A stretch of DNA of 64,000 nucleotides from Thereva unica (GCA_949987705.1 OX465284.1:108669163-108733162), one strand, 5' to 3'; shown: positions 1 through 12,662, counted from the stretch's first letter. The notes: a model not told the origin generated them from the sequence alone. Numbers and translations: made by a program.

Positions 1-2644
1 TCCAGATTGCCCCTAAGTCCTATTTTAACAAATAAATTGGGGCTCAAGTGCGTGCTTGAATCGCAATAGAGCCAGTGTTTCGCGAGCTGTCTGGCTTCGT
101 CTTGCTAAAAATAAACATCGTTCACATCCGTAGCATCAATTTTAAGAATAGCGGGGAGCCTAGGGGCAGGTCGGGCACATAAAACAAAAATAAGGATATT
201 GCAAAAATCAAAACAAACATTTTTGTATCGGGTCATCTTTGGTGCCAGTGACACTATCCGGAATAAAGACGACCATCTCGTTGCATTACATTCGATGGGG
301 GTAACTTTGAACTTTTTATACGTGCGGAAGGTCCATTGAAGGTCGCCCTTTCCTGGTCTATCTCGTCAGTCATCTATAATAAATAATTTTAGATTACCTC
401 GATGGCAAATGGAATATAGTTCAGTTTTATTAAATTTGTCAGATGTTGTCTAAGTTTTTTGATGGAGTTGGAAGTGCACATGAGTCTTCATCACTGTCAT
501 CTACCATTAACAATTCACTTTGTGCCGATACATCTCCCATAGTTACTTAATAAATTTCAAGTGACAAAAACGAAACTACGAAAATACTATACGATAGAAA
601 AAAACTTCCTTTTACCAAGCAAAACTCACACCTCAGTGCATATTCAATCACAGGCTGTCAGCATATATTGATCGGCACCTTAATAACTTTCTTCATTGGA
701 CACGACCGTAATCCAATAACTGTGGCAGAAGGACGAGCGAAAAAAATAAAGAGTCCTTTTGGGTGGAAACCTGTCAAAATCACTCTCCTTCTCCCTCCAT
801 CTGTCCCAAATGGGATTCAAGAAATTAACACAAGCAATCTTATATTTAGTCGTAGTCCTTTGACCCCCGGCCGGTGCCCCGCACCTCATCTACTTGCAAT
901 TAAGAGAAACAATCGTTTCCCTGGGCTCGCCTCAACCCTTTCCTGGCGCTCGTTTGATTTAAGCTGTGACCGTGACGAGGAATTTTAATGCGAATCAAGC
1001 AATCTGGAAGGATAACGGGCAGATTGGCGCGCGGAATTTGTTTAAGGACCAAAAGGACGACGGCGGAGGAAGATGGTGTGGCGCGGATTTTGTGTGTGAG
1101 AGTGACAAATTAAATCGGATGAGGACTTCTTTACCGACAAATAATTCGCTTATTGACTTTCCTGGGCTGCTGGTGTCGTCGCCCCCCATCCGGCAACCAT
1201 CAAGCCGAGCTTCGGTTTAGCGTGAATAATTTAAAGGACTTTAACGAAAAGCTGCTTGAAGTGTGGGGCCACACAGCATAGTAAACAAGAAAGGAATTCA
1301 ACGAGGATGATTGGCCTTTCCTCAAATTCTACTTAAGTCAAAAACTTGGGTTTATTTAAGCGCTTTTGTGGCGGGAAAATACTGTTAAATTTGAATAAAC
1401 CGCTTTCATCCCTTTAGCAGCCTCGACGAAATGCTTAAGTACAACTCGCACCCTCGCCCCGCCAGAGTTATCCATTTAGCTCCCCGTAGAATATGAATTT
1501 TAAAAGGACCAGGACAATATGTGCGTGTTCCGCCATTGCCACAAAAAGAATCTCCCTGAATTTATCACAAAAGTCGCCCGCGCGTTTTTATTTAACATTA
1601 TTATAAATGGCGGACGTAGTCCTGATTCACAACCACCGGATGAATAATATCACGGAATATCCTGCGACTTGCTTTAAACTGAGAATTTTTGCACATATAA
1701 AATTGCATAGAATATTTTACCGCAAGCAAAACAAAAAAGGATATTTCATGTTGGTCCCTTCTGGGACTCAAGAACTTTTATCTTACCCTCAAGGCTGGCG
1801 CCAATTTCTTTTTATTTATTCTTTTTTATTTTGTTCTAAAACAAAAAAAAAACGGAGATTAATGGCGGTTTTAAGACGGTACAGGGTGGAATCTGCGTAC
1901 TTTTACTTTTCTATATAGTTTTAAAAAAAGGATTCACAGAGCATTTACATTTTCTGAAGGATGTTTAATGGTTTGCGCTATTAATAAATTTGTTTTTTCG
2001 TGTTTATAGTCCTTCGGAAAGGACCGGTAATGTCATAAATGTTAGGAATGCAATTAAGGACTTAATGGAAATTTAAGTGCTGTTTAAGGACATAAACAAT
2101 TTCGGGACGAATTAATTTTAATTTTTTGCTCCATGTATTTAATTGTGAATTTTTCTTTGATATTAACTGAGAGACCATTAGATGCGGAAACTATTTTATA
2201 GTCAACATATTTATATTTTATGCATTAAAATTATCACTAACGAAAATGTACACCTTCAATCTACCGAGGTTGGATGGATACATAACCTCACGTTATTCTT
2301 CAGGATGAAATTTCTGGATTTAACCTTATATCCAAAACTTAATTGTCGAAGTCGAACATTGAGGAAAGGGCAAAGGGTAAAGAAATCCTGCAGAGTTTGC
2401 GGCGTCCGCCAAAAGACCTTCGGTAAACCTGTTGGTGCAGAATTTCGGGCTGTAGACCGGTGTAGACCGGACTGATAAACCGCCGCCCTCCAATCTGAAT
2501 TCCGCCCAATATTTTTACATGCAAGTACATAGTCTAAGCGGTAGAGCCTGTAGCCAAAGATAGCAAAATCAGAAAAGGCACAATATGGGTGAGTGGCGAG
2601 GTTGCGAAGTTGGTTCCGCGCGGGCAAAGATAGGTTGGGTTTAT
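1..2644. other. No recognisable feature
   Basis: AT-rich non-coding sequence with a somewhat GC-richer patch around 840-1200. The open frames here are short, lack family motifs and overlap on both strands, so I call no gene. Confidence 0.5.
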
Positions 2645-3192
2645 TACCCCGGTTATGACTAGGTTGAACCCAGGTTCAAGTCAGTCATAAATAGGGTTTA
2701 GTTGAAACTGGGTCCTCTCAAACTAACTCAGCTCTCCTACCTGGGTCCAATTGGTATTTCACTCATATAGGAGGGTTGAGTTGTAGTTGGGTTGAAATGA
2801 CATTTGTTTTGTTTGTTTTCTATCCGTGAAGTCCGACTTCAGCTTTATTTATTTATTTATTTACGCCAAACAAGGCACACTTAAACTATATTACACAGGG
2901 AAAATTACTATAACTAAAAGTAGTTTACAGTCTAACAGTCTAGTCTAGTTTCGCGTTTAGTGTTTTTGTTTATACAGGAATAAATAAAAAATAATTATTT
3001 CGTTCTGAATTTTTACGTTATCTAAAAAATGAGAAATGAGAATTTCACCCAAAAATTTGAGGTTTTGTTTTGACTTCAGTTCAACTCTCTTTTAACCCAA
3101 AGTGAACTCAACTGGACATTATCTATATCCTGTGGTTGAAATTTCAACTCAACATCAACTTAACTTTCTTTAACTTAGTCATAAACGGGGTA
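2645..3192. mobile_element. MITE with TA target-site duplication
   Basis: The left end reads TA then CCCCGGTTATGACTAGGTT. The reverse complement of the right end reads TA then CCCCGTTTATGACTAAGTT, so the terminal inverted repeats match at 17 of 19 positions and TA lies at both outer edges. The interior is non-coding, about 544 bp, and carries a further copy of the terminal word (GTCATAAATAGGG near 2680) and a TTTA microsatellite at 2844-2863. The ends and size fit a non-autonomous DNA transposon of a TA-targeting superfamily such as Tc1/mariner; the superfamily is inferred. Confidence 0.75.
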
Positions 3193-3220
3193 CCTCGTAA
3201 ATGTCTACAGTTGCTAGTCG

Positions 3221-3866
3221 ATGCCTAGTCTCACGATGGATGACTACGTGGGAATGTTGGGAAGCTTGATTGCAGACGCGAACCGCCAGAACCCAAAAAT
3301 AATAGCCGGCGCCATTTTAATGCAGGAGCTACGGATTGAGTCAGTCGACATACAAATGCAGGGCGGTCTATTCTGTTTAAAGCAAACCAACGGAACAAGT
3401 CCTTTCCAAAAATGCCAAAGAAAATCTATAGCAGATATCACCAGCATCAGTGACAGGATAGCCAGAGAGCCCGAATGGCAGGTGAGTGAAGTGTACATAT
3501 ACTCACAGCGACCACCACGCCATAAGCACGGGATGGTCTCCAAAAAAGAGAACACTGGATAGCACACGCATCACCGCTACGATAGGCCGAACAAGTGACG
3601 CCTCAATCCCTTTTTTAACGCGCATAACGTTCAAAACTTCGAAGGCACCTACCGACCTTCTGATGGAACAATAAAATTGAGGAAAGCCGAAGAGTTTATG
3701 TGAAGGCAAGGTGGCAATGCAAGCGAAGGGGACAATGGCCGTAATTCGAGCAGGTCTTTATAGAATACAAGGAGGCGAGAAGAGGGCTAAAAAATCCCAG
3801 CAAAATGAAGCACTTTGAGAGCCTATCCAACGAAGCGGATCTTAATGCATGGATGCTTTGTAATGC
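3221..3866 (+). pseudogene. LINE endonuclease remnant, R1/LOA/I-type
   Basis: This is a decayed apurinic-type endonuclease domain of a non-LTR retrotransposon, which in a live element nicks target DNA. Reading across frameshifts gives PKIIAG, then FNAGATD, a stop, and HTNAGR, which is the usual GDFNA...WGS...TNARG signature. Further on come EWQVSEV and, in another frame, YTHSDHHAIS, which retains the catalytic SDH motif. From about 3760 the frame EYKEARRGLKNPSKMKHFES...EADLNAW matches the endonuclease-to-RT linker of R1/LOA-type elements. At least two frameshifts and one stop are present, and no RT follows. The fragment begins just after the right end of the MITE at 3192. The exact clade is uncertain. 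Confidence 0.65.
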
Positions 3867-3869
3867 TGC

Positions 3870-6595
3870 AGAACCTGTTCCCACAGAAAGGAGACAAGGG
3901 CAGCCTCGCTACAGCAAAAGTGTGAAACTGTGAAGCTGACAGCCTTGTGTGACGTCACAAGGGTGACACAATTTTACTGAAAATATAATGCATCTCAGTT
4001 CCGTGGGTCTCTTACCCGACATAAAAAACACTTCCTTTAAACCTTCAATTCTCCCAAGTGACCGCTACCGATTTGTCGCACTACCTTGGGCCCCCCTTGC
4101 ATATTCCGAGTCTTGCTGGCTCCTACTCTTTGCCACCAGAACATCAGCGGGTTCATTCCTGCTACGACCTAAGCCTGAAACTAATATGATTTACCGTAAC
4201 GTAACCGTACGTAGCCTAATGTACGAACATGAGTGTTGATATGGTACCGACCGAAATTGACTTAATAAACTTGACGAATGTTAGTTACATTCTCGAATGT
4301 TACGTAAGCACATCAGTCCCCAAGCAAGTTTACGGTTAAATTTTTTCCTTTTATTTTGCTGAGCACTTCTAAGCTGTTTATATTTCGTCTACACCCTAAA
4401 TAAATCATATAAATCGCTTAAATCTGCGTTTAGGGAATCCATCTTTTATTTGTCATTTGTAACTTTACATTTCCATTTAGGGCTATCAGCCGTAGCTAAG
4501 CTCAAATTCCTTCAGTTCTCTTACGGTACGGCACGTCATTTTAGGTTCAGACTATATTCAAAACCCGCTTTGACCCACCTGGTTTCGTTGAGTTTACTTG
4601 AATTTAACGAAACTATACTCGATCCCGTTTCCATGGGCGATTACTCTGAGTAAACCCAGGGTAAACTCTGCATGGAAACACAGCAATGAAAAGGCCTGCT
4701 TAGGGTAGTTGAGATCAGACAGTGGAAGATGTGATTCTTCTGCCTGATGACTGGACGATAACCATAGGAAGCGTGGTAAACCGACAATTCTAGGCAAACT
4801 ACTGCTAACCGAAAGGGTTACCACTGGAGCGTTGACTCAGGGTTAAACCTAAACCAGCCTGATTCTCTCTCCTTTCTCTTCCTTCGATCTATATTCTTCC
4901 CGGATGCAAAATTCACTATCTATACTGCTAAGAGTTAAATAGTATCTTTGTAGAGCATCTCAGAGACCCTTGGACAGCTGCAAGAAGGGTGTATCTCTCT
5001 ACCATTACAAAACTTTACACTTGTACGCAATACCCATGCTAATTTTCAAATCTCCACTGCCATCAAGTTTTAACTCTATTAATTCTGCTTCATTTTAATT
5101 TTCCATTTTAATTTAATTCCCCTCCGCCGTCCACAAAAGGAACAAAAGGAACGAAGTAACAAAACTTCAGCGATTAGTAAAAACACAAAAAAGAAATGTT
5201 TTCCTTATCCCCTGGCCGGGCCAGCAGCGAAGTGAAAAGTTTCATTTCCCATGGGTGGGATATCCGAGTTGAAATCTTCATATCAAGTTCTCGACTTCAG
5301 ACCATTTAGCTCGATAAATGTAACAATTTTTTGCCCTTGACGCCGTGCAGTCTCTCAACCATGGATCAACTTAAAATGTAGCAATTTTTTAACTTTCCAA
5401 GATGTTTCCTTGCCTTTCTGCTCCTTTCTTTTTTTTTAAAGGATACACCCACAGAGTACGGCTGTGGGAGACCTATTCAGAAAAAAAGGAAAGGAGAAAA
5501 GGAATGGCGTATATATCTTAGTTGATAAATGGTGTCTGCGTAAATACAAGTAAAAAAACACCCGATAACACACGTTTTTTCAACTCGAGTCAACTCAACT
5601 TGTTCTTGTCGTAGTCCTTAGAACTGCCTCAATAAAGGATTTAGACGTAATGAGCGGGAATTGTTGAGACATTTTCGGCGATAACGAAATTTCTTGAAGC
5701 AATTGAAAAGGATTTGTCTTGTCTGTATCAGTTTAGTGATCTCTCCAAAGGACCGCCGAACTCTCAACAATATTCGCCAATAAATTACTTTATCCACTCA
5801 TACTTCACAAGTCAACAAGCATACCGAACGGTATTCAAGGGACTCGGGATTCGGGCTGAAGCTAATGGAAAATCCTTGTACTGGGGCTGGTCCAAACTAC
5901 ATATAGTGCACACGTTTCAATTTTTGAAGCGGAAAGCTTTTGACTTGTCAACTATTTTGCTACATGAGAATGAAGGGTTTCAAAACCGAGAGAATTGACT
6001 GAAACCTTCATGCCGACAGCCCCTCTCTATTGCCTCTATGCGCCACAGGAGACTTTGTGTACCTTCGTCCTGATTTTGTGAAATGCATGCAATTCCAGCT
6101 CAGGTGCAGGATAATCTCCATCCAAAGCTGGAAGCTTGTCTTTGATTTGATTTTCTTCTGCAGAAATGTAATCGAGCAAAAGTTACCATCTTGGAACTTT
6201 GTTAAGATGCCACGAAGATAACGTCCTGGGTACATTGTAAATTGGGGGAAATCTGGTGAACAAGTCGAGTGAAAATTACAATTGCTTCATTTAGGGAGTT
6301 ACAAATTAAGTTAACAGATGTAGGATAAGTGCTGATGTAAGATTTGAGCTGGTGGGGAGTATTTTGTGGGTTTAAAGTGAAGTAAAGCTTTATTTTTATG
6401 TCACAGATTTAAGCTTAGCAATCATCCTTTGTTCAAATGAAAAATGGTGACCCCGACTTCGATCTTCAAACGCAAGCTGGAGTAAGAAGAGATACCGAAT
6501 GGCCTTTTGTTGATTTGTTCACCTATGGCTAGCAGGAGCAGTCCTTGTTGCGTTTCATAAGGCAAACCTGTTGGAAATAGTCCTTTCGATGACTT
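3870..6595. other. No gene seen; small hairpins only
   Basis: No convincing coding motif. Inverted words GTTTCCATG/CATGGAAAC (4628-4680) can pair. A CT-rich/GA-rich inverted pair occurs at 5408-5442 and 5471-5502, with an inner perfect 7-bp stem CCCACAG/CTGTGGG. These are described as seen and no function is assigned. Confidence 0.4.
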
Positions 6596-6599
6596 AAAA

Positions 6600-6765
6600 A
6601 AAGCAATAGCAGACGAACAGCAGGAAGCACGCTCTACGGAAGCTACTTCAAGAACGTTTTCCCCAACACCGTGAGAGTTCAAGCCTAACAACTGAACCTT
6701 CCTCAAGCGTTAAACTGCCGAAGATTATGCTGCCTATTTTTGATGGTAGTTACTTAAGATGGAGG
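6600..6765 (+). pseudogene. BEL/Pao LTR-retrotransposon gag scrap
   Basis: The frame starting at 6664 reads ESSSLTTEPSSSVKLPKI and then MLPIFDGSYLRWR before a stop at 6766. The LPKI-x-LP-x-FDG-x-Y-x-W string is characteristic of the Gag of BEL/Pao retrotransposons, where Gag packages the element RNA. Upstream, the frame around 6610-6650 (ADEQQEARSTEATSRTFSP) would suit the variable region before this motif. No LTR, protease, RT or integrase was found nearby, so this is an isolated fragment. The identification rests on one motif. Confidence 0.5.
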
Positions 6766-7017
6766 TAACGGTTATGGTAGCGGAAAAGATCCAGGTTATC
6801 AGGGACCAGCAGGATAGCCAGAAAAGGATAAATTAATGAATTCTGTTCTAGCAGCCTTTTCAGACTAATTGTGGCCGCTATAACGGCGGAGGGTAAGGAG
6901 ATAGTAAGAGCGGCAGCAGTACTGGCAGCGGAGACTTTCAATTCTTAAGTTTTTAGGTGGAGGTAGCTCAGACTAAGCATAACAATCCCACCAATTGCTA
7001 CGTAGTATATTTTTTGG

Positions 7018-7290
7018 AGGCGGTGGAACCACGTGTGGCCTCGACCCACGACCCTGAGATTGAAAGTCTTCGGCGCCACTAACTAGAATAGAAAAATGCA
7101 AAGAATTCAAAAGGTCCAATACCCACGGGCGTTCGGGTACATCACGCGACTATTAGAAGCCGTAAAGAGAGTGGCCAAAAAAGAACGGAGTGCCTCTACA
7201 TGTGGCCTTGACCCATGCCCCTTGGATTGAAAGTCCTCGGCCTCACTAGTTAAGCTAGAAAAAAATGCAAAGAACTCAAAGGGCCCAGTT
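7018..7290 (-). repeat. tRNA-Lys-like repeat, two units
   Basis: Two units about 167 bp apart each contain, on the minus strand, a tRNA-like block. It has an A-box-like TAGCTTAGCTAGT region, an anticodon arm and ATCTCAGGGTCGTGGGT followed by CGAG, the T-arm/B-box region. It matches the body of insect tRNA-Lys(CTT), known for AATCTCAGGGTCGTGGGTTC. One T of the GTTCGA B-box is missing and there is no intact acceptor stem, so these are not functional tRNA genes. Between the tRNA blocks lies a shared spacer with CCATTAGAAGCCGT- and AAAGAACGGAG-like words. The same unit recurs at 10.5-11.2 kb. Confidence 0.65.
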
Positions 7291-7378
7291 GGTTTTTTTT
7301 ACCTTAAATTGATCCACCAGTCTAAGTTCAGTTCTTTCCCGTACTCTTTCCGGAGAAGTCATCTTTTATGGTGCTAGC

Positions 7379-7500
7379 CGTGTCGAGGTGTAAATCCGAC
7401 AATATTTCCTAATAAACAGTGTCGAGATGTAGACCCGACCACATTCCTGGCAATATTCCTGAACCGTGTTGAGGTGTAGACGAGACCACAAACGGACAAT
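7379..7500. repeat. Short imperfect tandem repeat
   Basis: Three copies of GTGTCGAGGTGTAGACC-like sequence start near 7381, 7420 and 7467, spaced 39-47 bp apart and diverged from one another. No coding potential. The block is non-coding DNA between the tRNA-like repeat and a LINE RNase H fragment. Confidence 0.5.
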
Positions 7501-7639
7501 CCGATACTATCTAAAGGAAAACCTACCTTAGATATAAGAAACAATACCAAAAACACCGGTGAGAAACATGTAGAGACTCCATAGAGGTATTGAATATTGG
7601 AAGAATATGTGAAGAAAAATAGTTGCCTAACTACTGGAC

Positions 7640-7935
7640 TCATGTACCGGGTATAAGGCAAGTGGCTCGGACAAGAAATTCGTTACCCTCTTGGTCGAGG
7701 AAAATCTAAGAAACTTCTTGCGGTGATTAAACACGAATTCAGAGTATTGACAGACCTTCTCACAAGGCATGCTCTGGTCCAATATCACATGAAAAACATA
7801 GGCAATATTCATACCAACATATGCAGATACTATCAGGTGGTGACAGACACCCCAGAACACTACTCTGCCGTTATGTTGCATTTGAGACAGACATATTTCT
7901 CCACCCAAAAAAGCCTAAAAAGTGTGGTAGACTAA
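7640..7935 (+). pseudogene. LINE RNase H C-terminal remnant (LOA/I/R1-type)
   Basis: The frame opens in GRGKSKKLLAVIKHEFRVL and continues TDLLTRHALVQYHMKNIG, then CRYY...DTPEHYSAVM. This follows the pattern K..LR.LTG.LTGH..L..H...G....CR.C......EH, which ends the RNase H/C-terminal region of LOA, I and R1-like LINEs. The second Cys of the CR.C pair is replaced by Tyr and an upstream stop breaks the frame. There is no linked RT on this strand. This is an orphan fragment adjacent to a Jockey scrap on the opposite strand. Confidence 0.5.
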
Positions 7936-8159
7936 TTCAGAAGCTATCTTAAGGCTGATCAGTAGCTTAAATTTTGCTCTTAGATAAGGAGAACCTTTGA
8001 AGGAGATGTGCATAAGATCTGTTACAGGACGAAGTTGCCGATTAGTTCAAGAGTCTTTCTTTGAATCCTATCGGTATCAATAACCACGGTTAAGGTGGTC
8101 AGTTATCTTCGAGCAGAGAACAAATAGGATTTGAATATTACAGTTCAGACTGCCATGGG

Positions 8160-8567
8160 TCGTGACCATGAGCAAGGCAAGAAAAAGAACTGGTGATAGA
8201 ATTGAACCTTGGAGGACACCTGCAGAGATGGTGTGGGGTTTTGATTCGATGTCAGCCAATACTACCATGATGACAGCGCTGAAAAAAGATGAAATTTGAG
8301 GCAAAAAGACATGCCAGCAGATTGGCAATTAGTTTGCACTGCGGCCAATATAATTTTGGTAATGTAGAAAGTGGCAACGTACGGTTCTGGAACAACAGAT
8401 TCGATAACATAGATGCTATGATCTGGCTTGATTAGGGTAGAAGATTGGTATGGAACTGTGCTTACTATACCGTAGCTCGAACTGTCTGCAGCCGAATCAC
8501 CCTGTACTGCTTTTGGGTGAGAGGTAAGAAAAATTTCCAAGAGGTGGGCCCCCTCGGTCTGTAGCAT
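8160..8567 (-). pseudogene. Jockey-type LINE remnant
   Basis: On the minus strand the upstream part (8480-8560) reads GAHLLEIFLTSHPKAV, resembling the H-L-L-D-L-F-L-T-S segment of a Jockey-type endonuclease. The downstream part reads AVIMVVLADIESKPHTISAG and then VLQGSILSPVLFL, the RT motif SAGVPQGSxLSPxLF with Pro replaced by Leu. The sequence between the endonuclease and RT pieces is much shorter than in an intact element, so an internal deletion is implied. It matches the same motif in the 44.6-kb element (ISAGVPQGSMLSPALF), so both probably belong to one family. Confidence 0.6.
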
Positions 8568-8569
8568 CA

Positions 8570-10525
8570 GGAATTCATGTAGGATGATTTATAATTATTG
8601 CAGGTTATTACTCCCTGGTATAAAACTGATGCCATTCGAGTAATGCCGCCCATTTCGTAGTTTTATTTAATTCACATATTTTATAGAGATAAGAAGTCCC
8701 ACCTTAAAGTCATCCACCACAATAAATTTTTCTTAGTTACGACTACGATCTTCTACAATCTTCTTCCACCAAATTAAATTTAATTAACGTTTTATCATGT
8801 TGCCTATAAAAATATTTTCAAAGATCCTCTCAAAGAAAACTCTTAAAACTCCTCCTCAATTAATTGGAAACATCTCAGCCTCACAACGAAAAATCTGTAA
8901 ATTCGCAGAAAAGAAACTTCGATCAAACAAAAATAAATTCCTCCATCACAAACTTAACCCCAAAAGAGGCACACACCAGAACATACCAAGCATCCCTTAA
9001 CAGAGTAATGAAGTGGCTTCGGGGATGAGAGCACGTATTTTCCATTCCACCTCACAAAAAAAAACAAAAAAATTAAGAAAAGTCAATTTTCCTCCAATTT
9101 TCAGAATTAGTTCATCCTGAAGAGCCGAGCCGAGCCTTGGGTATGTATGTATGTGTGTATAGAAAACTCCACACCAGAAATACAATTTGGAAATTATGTA
9201 ATTTAACGGTTTGCAATTTTTCACGCTACTTTAAGCTTGATTCATGTCCTTCTTCTCTCCATAACAAGGACTCTAAAGCCCTCCGCTGGGGCTGGCCGGG
9301 GCTAGTTGGGTCTAGATTGTTGTACAAGAATAGAAGGTCCTTAAAATTCTGTACAAGCTCTAGACGACGTCACTGGGATGTTTTCTTCCTGTTTTTTATT
9401 TTATTTTCCCGGTTAAAGGATGCTTAAAAACGTAAGGGATTTAATGGTTATCCTTGTGTATGTCCTTTATGGGATTATATTGCAATTGTGAAATTTCTGA
9501 AAAACTTTGTGTGTGTGTGTGTTTTCAGATAACTTCCAACTAGTCAGGTGCTAAATTAAAACGATCATGAATCTTCGAGGATCACTTGGCTACGATCGAT
9601 AAAGTTTTATTTTTTTTTTCATTTTTTTTCACAAGTCCTTGTTAGTTCTAGGATATTAATTCACAAGAAGTTCTAAAGTCGCCTTCAACCGTCGTCGTTG
9701 GTTTTCTATAACAGCTTCACAGGCGGTTGTGGACTGACTCTATACACACACATACAGAGAGTGAAGGAAAGTTAAGAGGATGTAAAGGACAAGACCAGAC
9801 TGAAAAGGAGGAAACTTTTACAATGATGGCAAGCGGTCTACCTCCGGTAAAGTTTCAAATATTAACTTCTCTATGGATTCTCCACGTAAAGCAGTTTTAG
9901 GGATGAAAATTCTCTAATAGAGTTGGGTCGACTCCAGCTGAGAGGCAGTATGTTTGGCTCTGATGATAATAATCGGTTTAGCAGGCAAAAGTTATATCGA
10001 AATTTTGTGAACAATGCGCGCACGTTGTGTATAGAGTAGAAAGGAAGTTGCAAAATTGATTTGCTGTTGGAGAAATTTAAACTTGGGGAAGTTTTCATGT
10101 TAAAGGATTAACATTATTTATGAAAGTGAGAGAAAATAGGATTTTTTGTTTTTGGGGTTGGAAAAACTAAGCTTAGGAACCGCCCTTTTGTAGTAGCAGT
10201 TGGTATACTAGCCTGTCATGTCGTTCAGGTCATGGTGCAAGGTCTGGCAGTAAGCATTGTTTGAAGTATAGAACGGAATAGCATAAATTGGGGTTGTTGG
10301 GGCTCTGATGCAGATGGCGATGAACCTTAGGTATGCACTCTAGGTTTTTGTTACTTCATCGCGGACCCTCACTTAAAATTACACCCAAGATGTTAAGAAA
10401 TTGGTCTGTCGTTAGATTCACACTGTTTATTACGACCGAAGGAAGATGGATGCTAGGCTAATATCCGTGTAAAGCAAGACTATAACTGGTATAACCTTGA
10501 GGATTTTAGTTGGGACGCTTTGAGG
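8570..10525. other. No gene seen; (GT)n microsatellite
   Basis: AT-rich sequence with no supported coding motif. A (GT)n tract lies at 9508-9522 and a short TATG/TGTG run near 9140. Nothing else is recognisable. Confidence 0.4.
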
Positions 10526-10529
10526 GGCA

Positions 10530-11200
10530 TATGATGTTAAAAATTCAGGATGTGATGGCATGAGTATGACATGAGGAAGTTTTGGGTTAATACGAGCGGG
10601 CGTTTGTTACACCATGCCGTGAGGAGAAAGTGGAGGTGAAGAGAAAATAAATGGAGTCCAATATTCAATAGAAAAAAGTCTTCTGCTCTACTAGCTACGA
10701 CCCAAAAGAACGGAAGCCTTCAGTTAGATTCAGATTCAGTTAGTGCATCTACGTGTCCTCGACCCACGACCCTGAGATTGAAAGTGTTCGGCCAAACTAG
10801 CTAAGCTAGAAAAATGGAAAGAATGCAAAGGGCCCGATCCGTATAGACTTCCGTTACACCACGCGACCATTAGAACCCGTGAGGAGAGAGTGGACGCAAA
10901 AGAACGGAGCCCTTGATTTAATCGTGCATTTACGTGTGGGCTCGACCCACGACCCTGAAATTGAAAGTCTTCGGCTCCATTAGCTGTGCTACAAAAATGC
11001 CAAGAATAGAAAAGACATTATACGCACTGGCGTCCGTTGCACCACGTAACCATTAGAAGCTTTGAATAACTAGTGCGTCTACGTGTGGCTTCGACCAACG
11101 ACCTTGATATGGAAAGTCAAAGGTTCCACTAGCGCAGCTATAAAAATTTAGGATGAGACGGCGGCAATGGCATGCGAGCGTCCGTAACAAGGCTTAAGAA
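10530..11200 (-). repeat. tRNA-Lys-like tandem array, about four units
   Basis: The clearest tRNA-like blocks sit at about 10745-10812, 10925-10995 and 11072-11145; a fourth, eroded unit precedes them. Spacing between matched positions is 183 and 149 bp. Each block on the minus strand resembles tRNA-Lys(CTT) over the T-arm and anticodon arm, but the anticodon loop reads CTTTCAA. Spacers share TACACCACG(C)GACCATTAGAA and GGAGAGAGTGGACGCAAAAG-like words with the two units at 7.0-7.3 kb. This looks like a tRNA-derived repeat that has become tandem, or the other way round. The internal RNA polymerase III promoter boxes are degenerate. Confidence 0.6.
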
Positions 11201-12430
11201 AATAAGTATTTATAAAATATAGACCCTTTAATCCCTTGAGTTCTATATTATACCCTCGGGACCAACCAAGGGTTCATTCATGCTGAAAATGACGATGCTA
11301 TAACAAAAATGTTCCAATAGCAAAGTGTTACTTCTAAAATGTTTTAAGTTATTGTGAACAATATTGTCAATAGCACATTAACATCGTCAAAATACAACTG
11401 GACTACTTACAATAAAAAAGACCTTTTCTAAACTTCTTGTTATATCCCTATCCATTCATTATCCAGTAATGTTAGCACAGAACCCCTTCTGCAACTGATT
11501 ACAAACTAAAAACATAAAAAAAATCCAATAAGTAATAAATAGAGCAATCAATTTCCCAGTATTCCTCCACTATAAAATCAATACACAAACATTTTTGTTA
11601 TTATTACAATAAAATTAATCAAGCAAAATAACGGCTGCTTCCTAAAGCAATCAATTTCCCTCCCAAATGAAATTTTTCCAGAAAAACACGTTGTAGCGCA
11701 TAAAGTCCTTACTCAGCTCAACATACAGTTTTTTGCAGCCCTTCTCCGATCCGATCAATAACCTGCACGTGGTGCACCCTATTTCCTATACTACACAGCA
11801 TCCAATAAACAAACTGCAGCACAAACTAATTTTTCAGCCATCCTCTAGCTATCCACACATTCACCCTGTTTTTTGCTAGAAACATTTCGATCCTGCATCA
11901 TTTTATATATAAGGACGAAAATGTACTATTGAGTGTCCTTTATATTTGCTGAAAGTTTTACGCTTTTGTAAGCTACGCAATGACCATATTATCAATACTA
12001 CAGGGTGACCATAAAATAATATTTACTAGAGAGTTGCTTATTTGCTGTGAATGTGTGATATTTGATAAAGAGGAGGGGATTTTTATAATGTCCTCTTTTT
12101 TTTTAAATTTAACATGAAAATAAAAATAAATTCAGCTTTAAGAGGTACGCTCCACTTGAGCCGAGAATAGTTCCACTTTTATGCAGAAATATGAGACTTT
12201 ACGTCATCATTCAGGTGAAGTTTAGCAAAAAAAATTAGTGCCGTGCCATGTTTCTCGCACTAGAAGTGGACCCTTGACCCTGTCAACTGGCATTCGTTCT
12301 GCGGCATGATTTCACTTCGTGGATTATGTTAACAATGAATGTGATTCCAACAATTCGTTGTCGTTCTTATTTTAAAGTATGAATATAATTTATTTTTATT
12401 TTGAAGACATATTTATTTTTGGAGCTAGTT
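11201..12430. other. No recognisable feature
   Basis: AT-rich non-coding DNA. The string ACAGGGTGACCATAAAATAAT near 12000 resembles ends of some insect transposons, but no partner end was found. Confidence 0.4.
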
Positions 12431-12432
12431 AA

Positions 12433-12662
12433 TCCACTGGCCCCGATAACATGCCCTCTTCTATGATACTTAAGAAATGTGCTTTAGCTTTAGTTAAGCC
12501 TCTGTGAAAACTCTTCGACCTGTCATACTTCTCTGTAGTTTATCCAGGGTCTTAGAAACTAGATTATGTTCAGCCTATACCGAAAAAATGTGGCTCCAAC
12601 AGCCACAGCCCGTCTAACTACCGCCCAATGCCAAATGTGTGTATACTCTCCAAAATCGTTAG
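12433..12662 (+). pseudogene. Jockey-type LINE reverse transcriptase remnant
   Basis: Translation gives STGPDNMPSSMILKKCALAL, then VKPL, a stop, KLFDLSYFS, and later VQPIPKK...PSNYRPMPNV and ILSKI. This is the N-terminal RT region of Jockey-like LINEs (KSxGPDxIP...P.PK.....NYRPI). It parallels the start of the RT at 39.73 kb (STGPDKIPPMVLEKCASSLT), so it is a paralogous copy. It shows what the 39.8-kb element should look like where the octanucleotide array begins. Two stops are present and the copy ends where the RTE-like element region starts. Confidence 0.7.

Noticed and set aside
668..1220. Overlapping frames of 84-106 codons on both strands
   Set aside because: Composition is slightly GC-richer, which lengthens random frames. 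No recognisable domain on either strand.
7018..11200. Functional tRNA genes
   Set aside because: The acceptor stem is not intact, the B-box has lost a base and copies disagree with one another.
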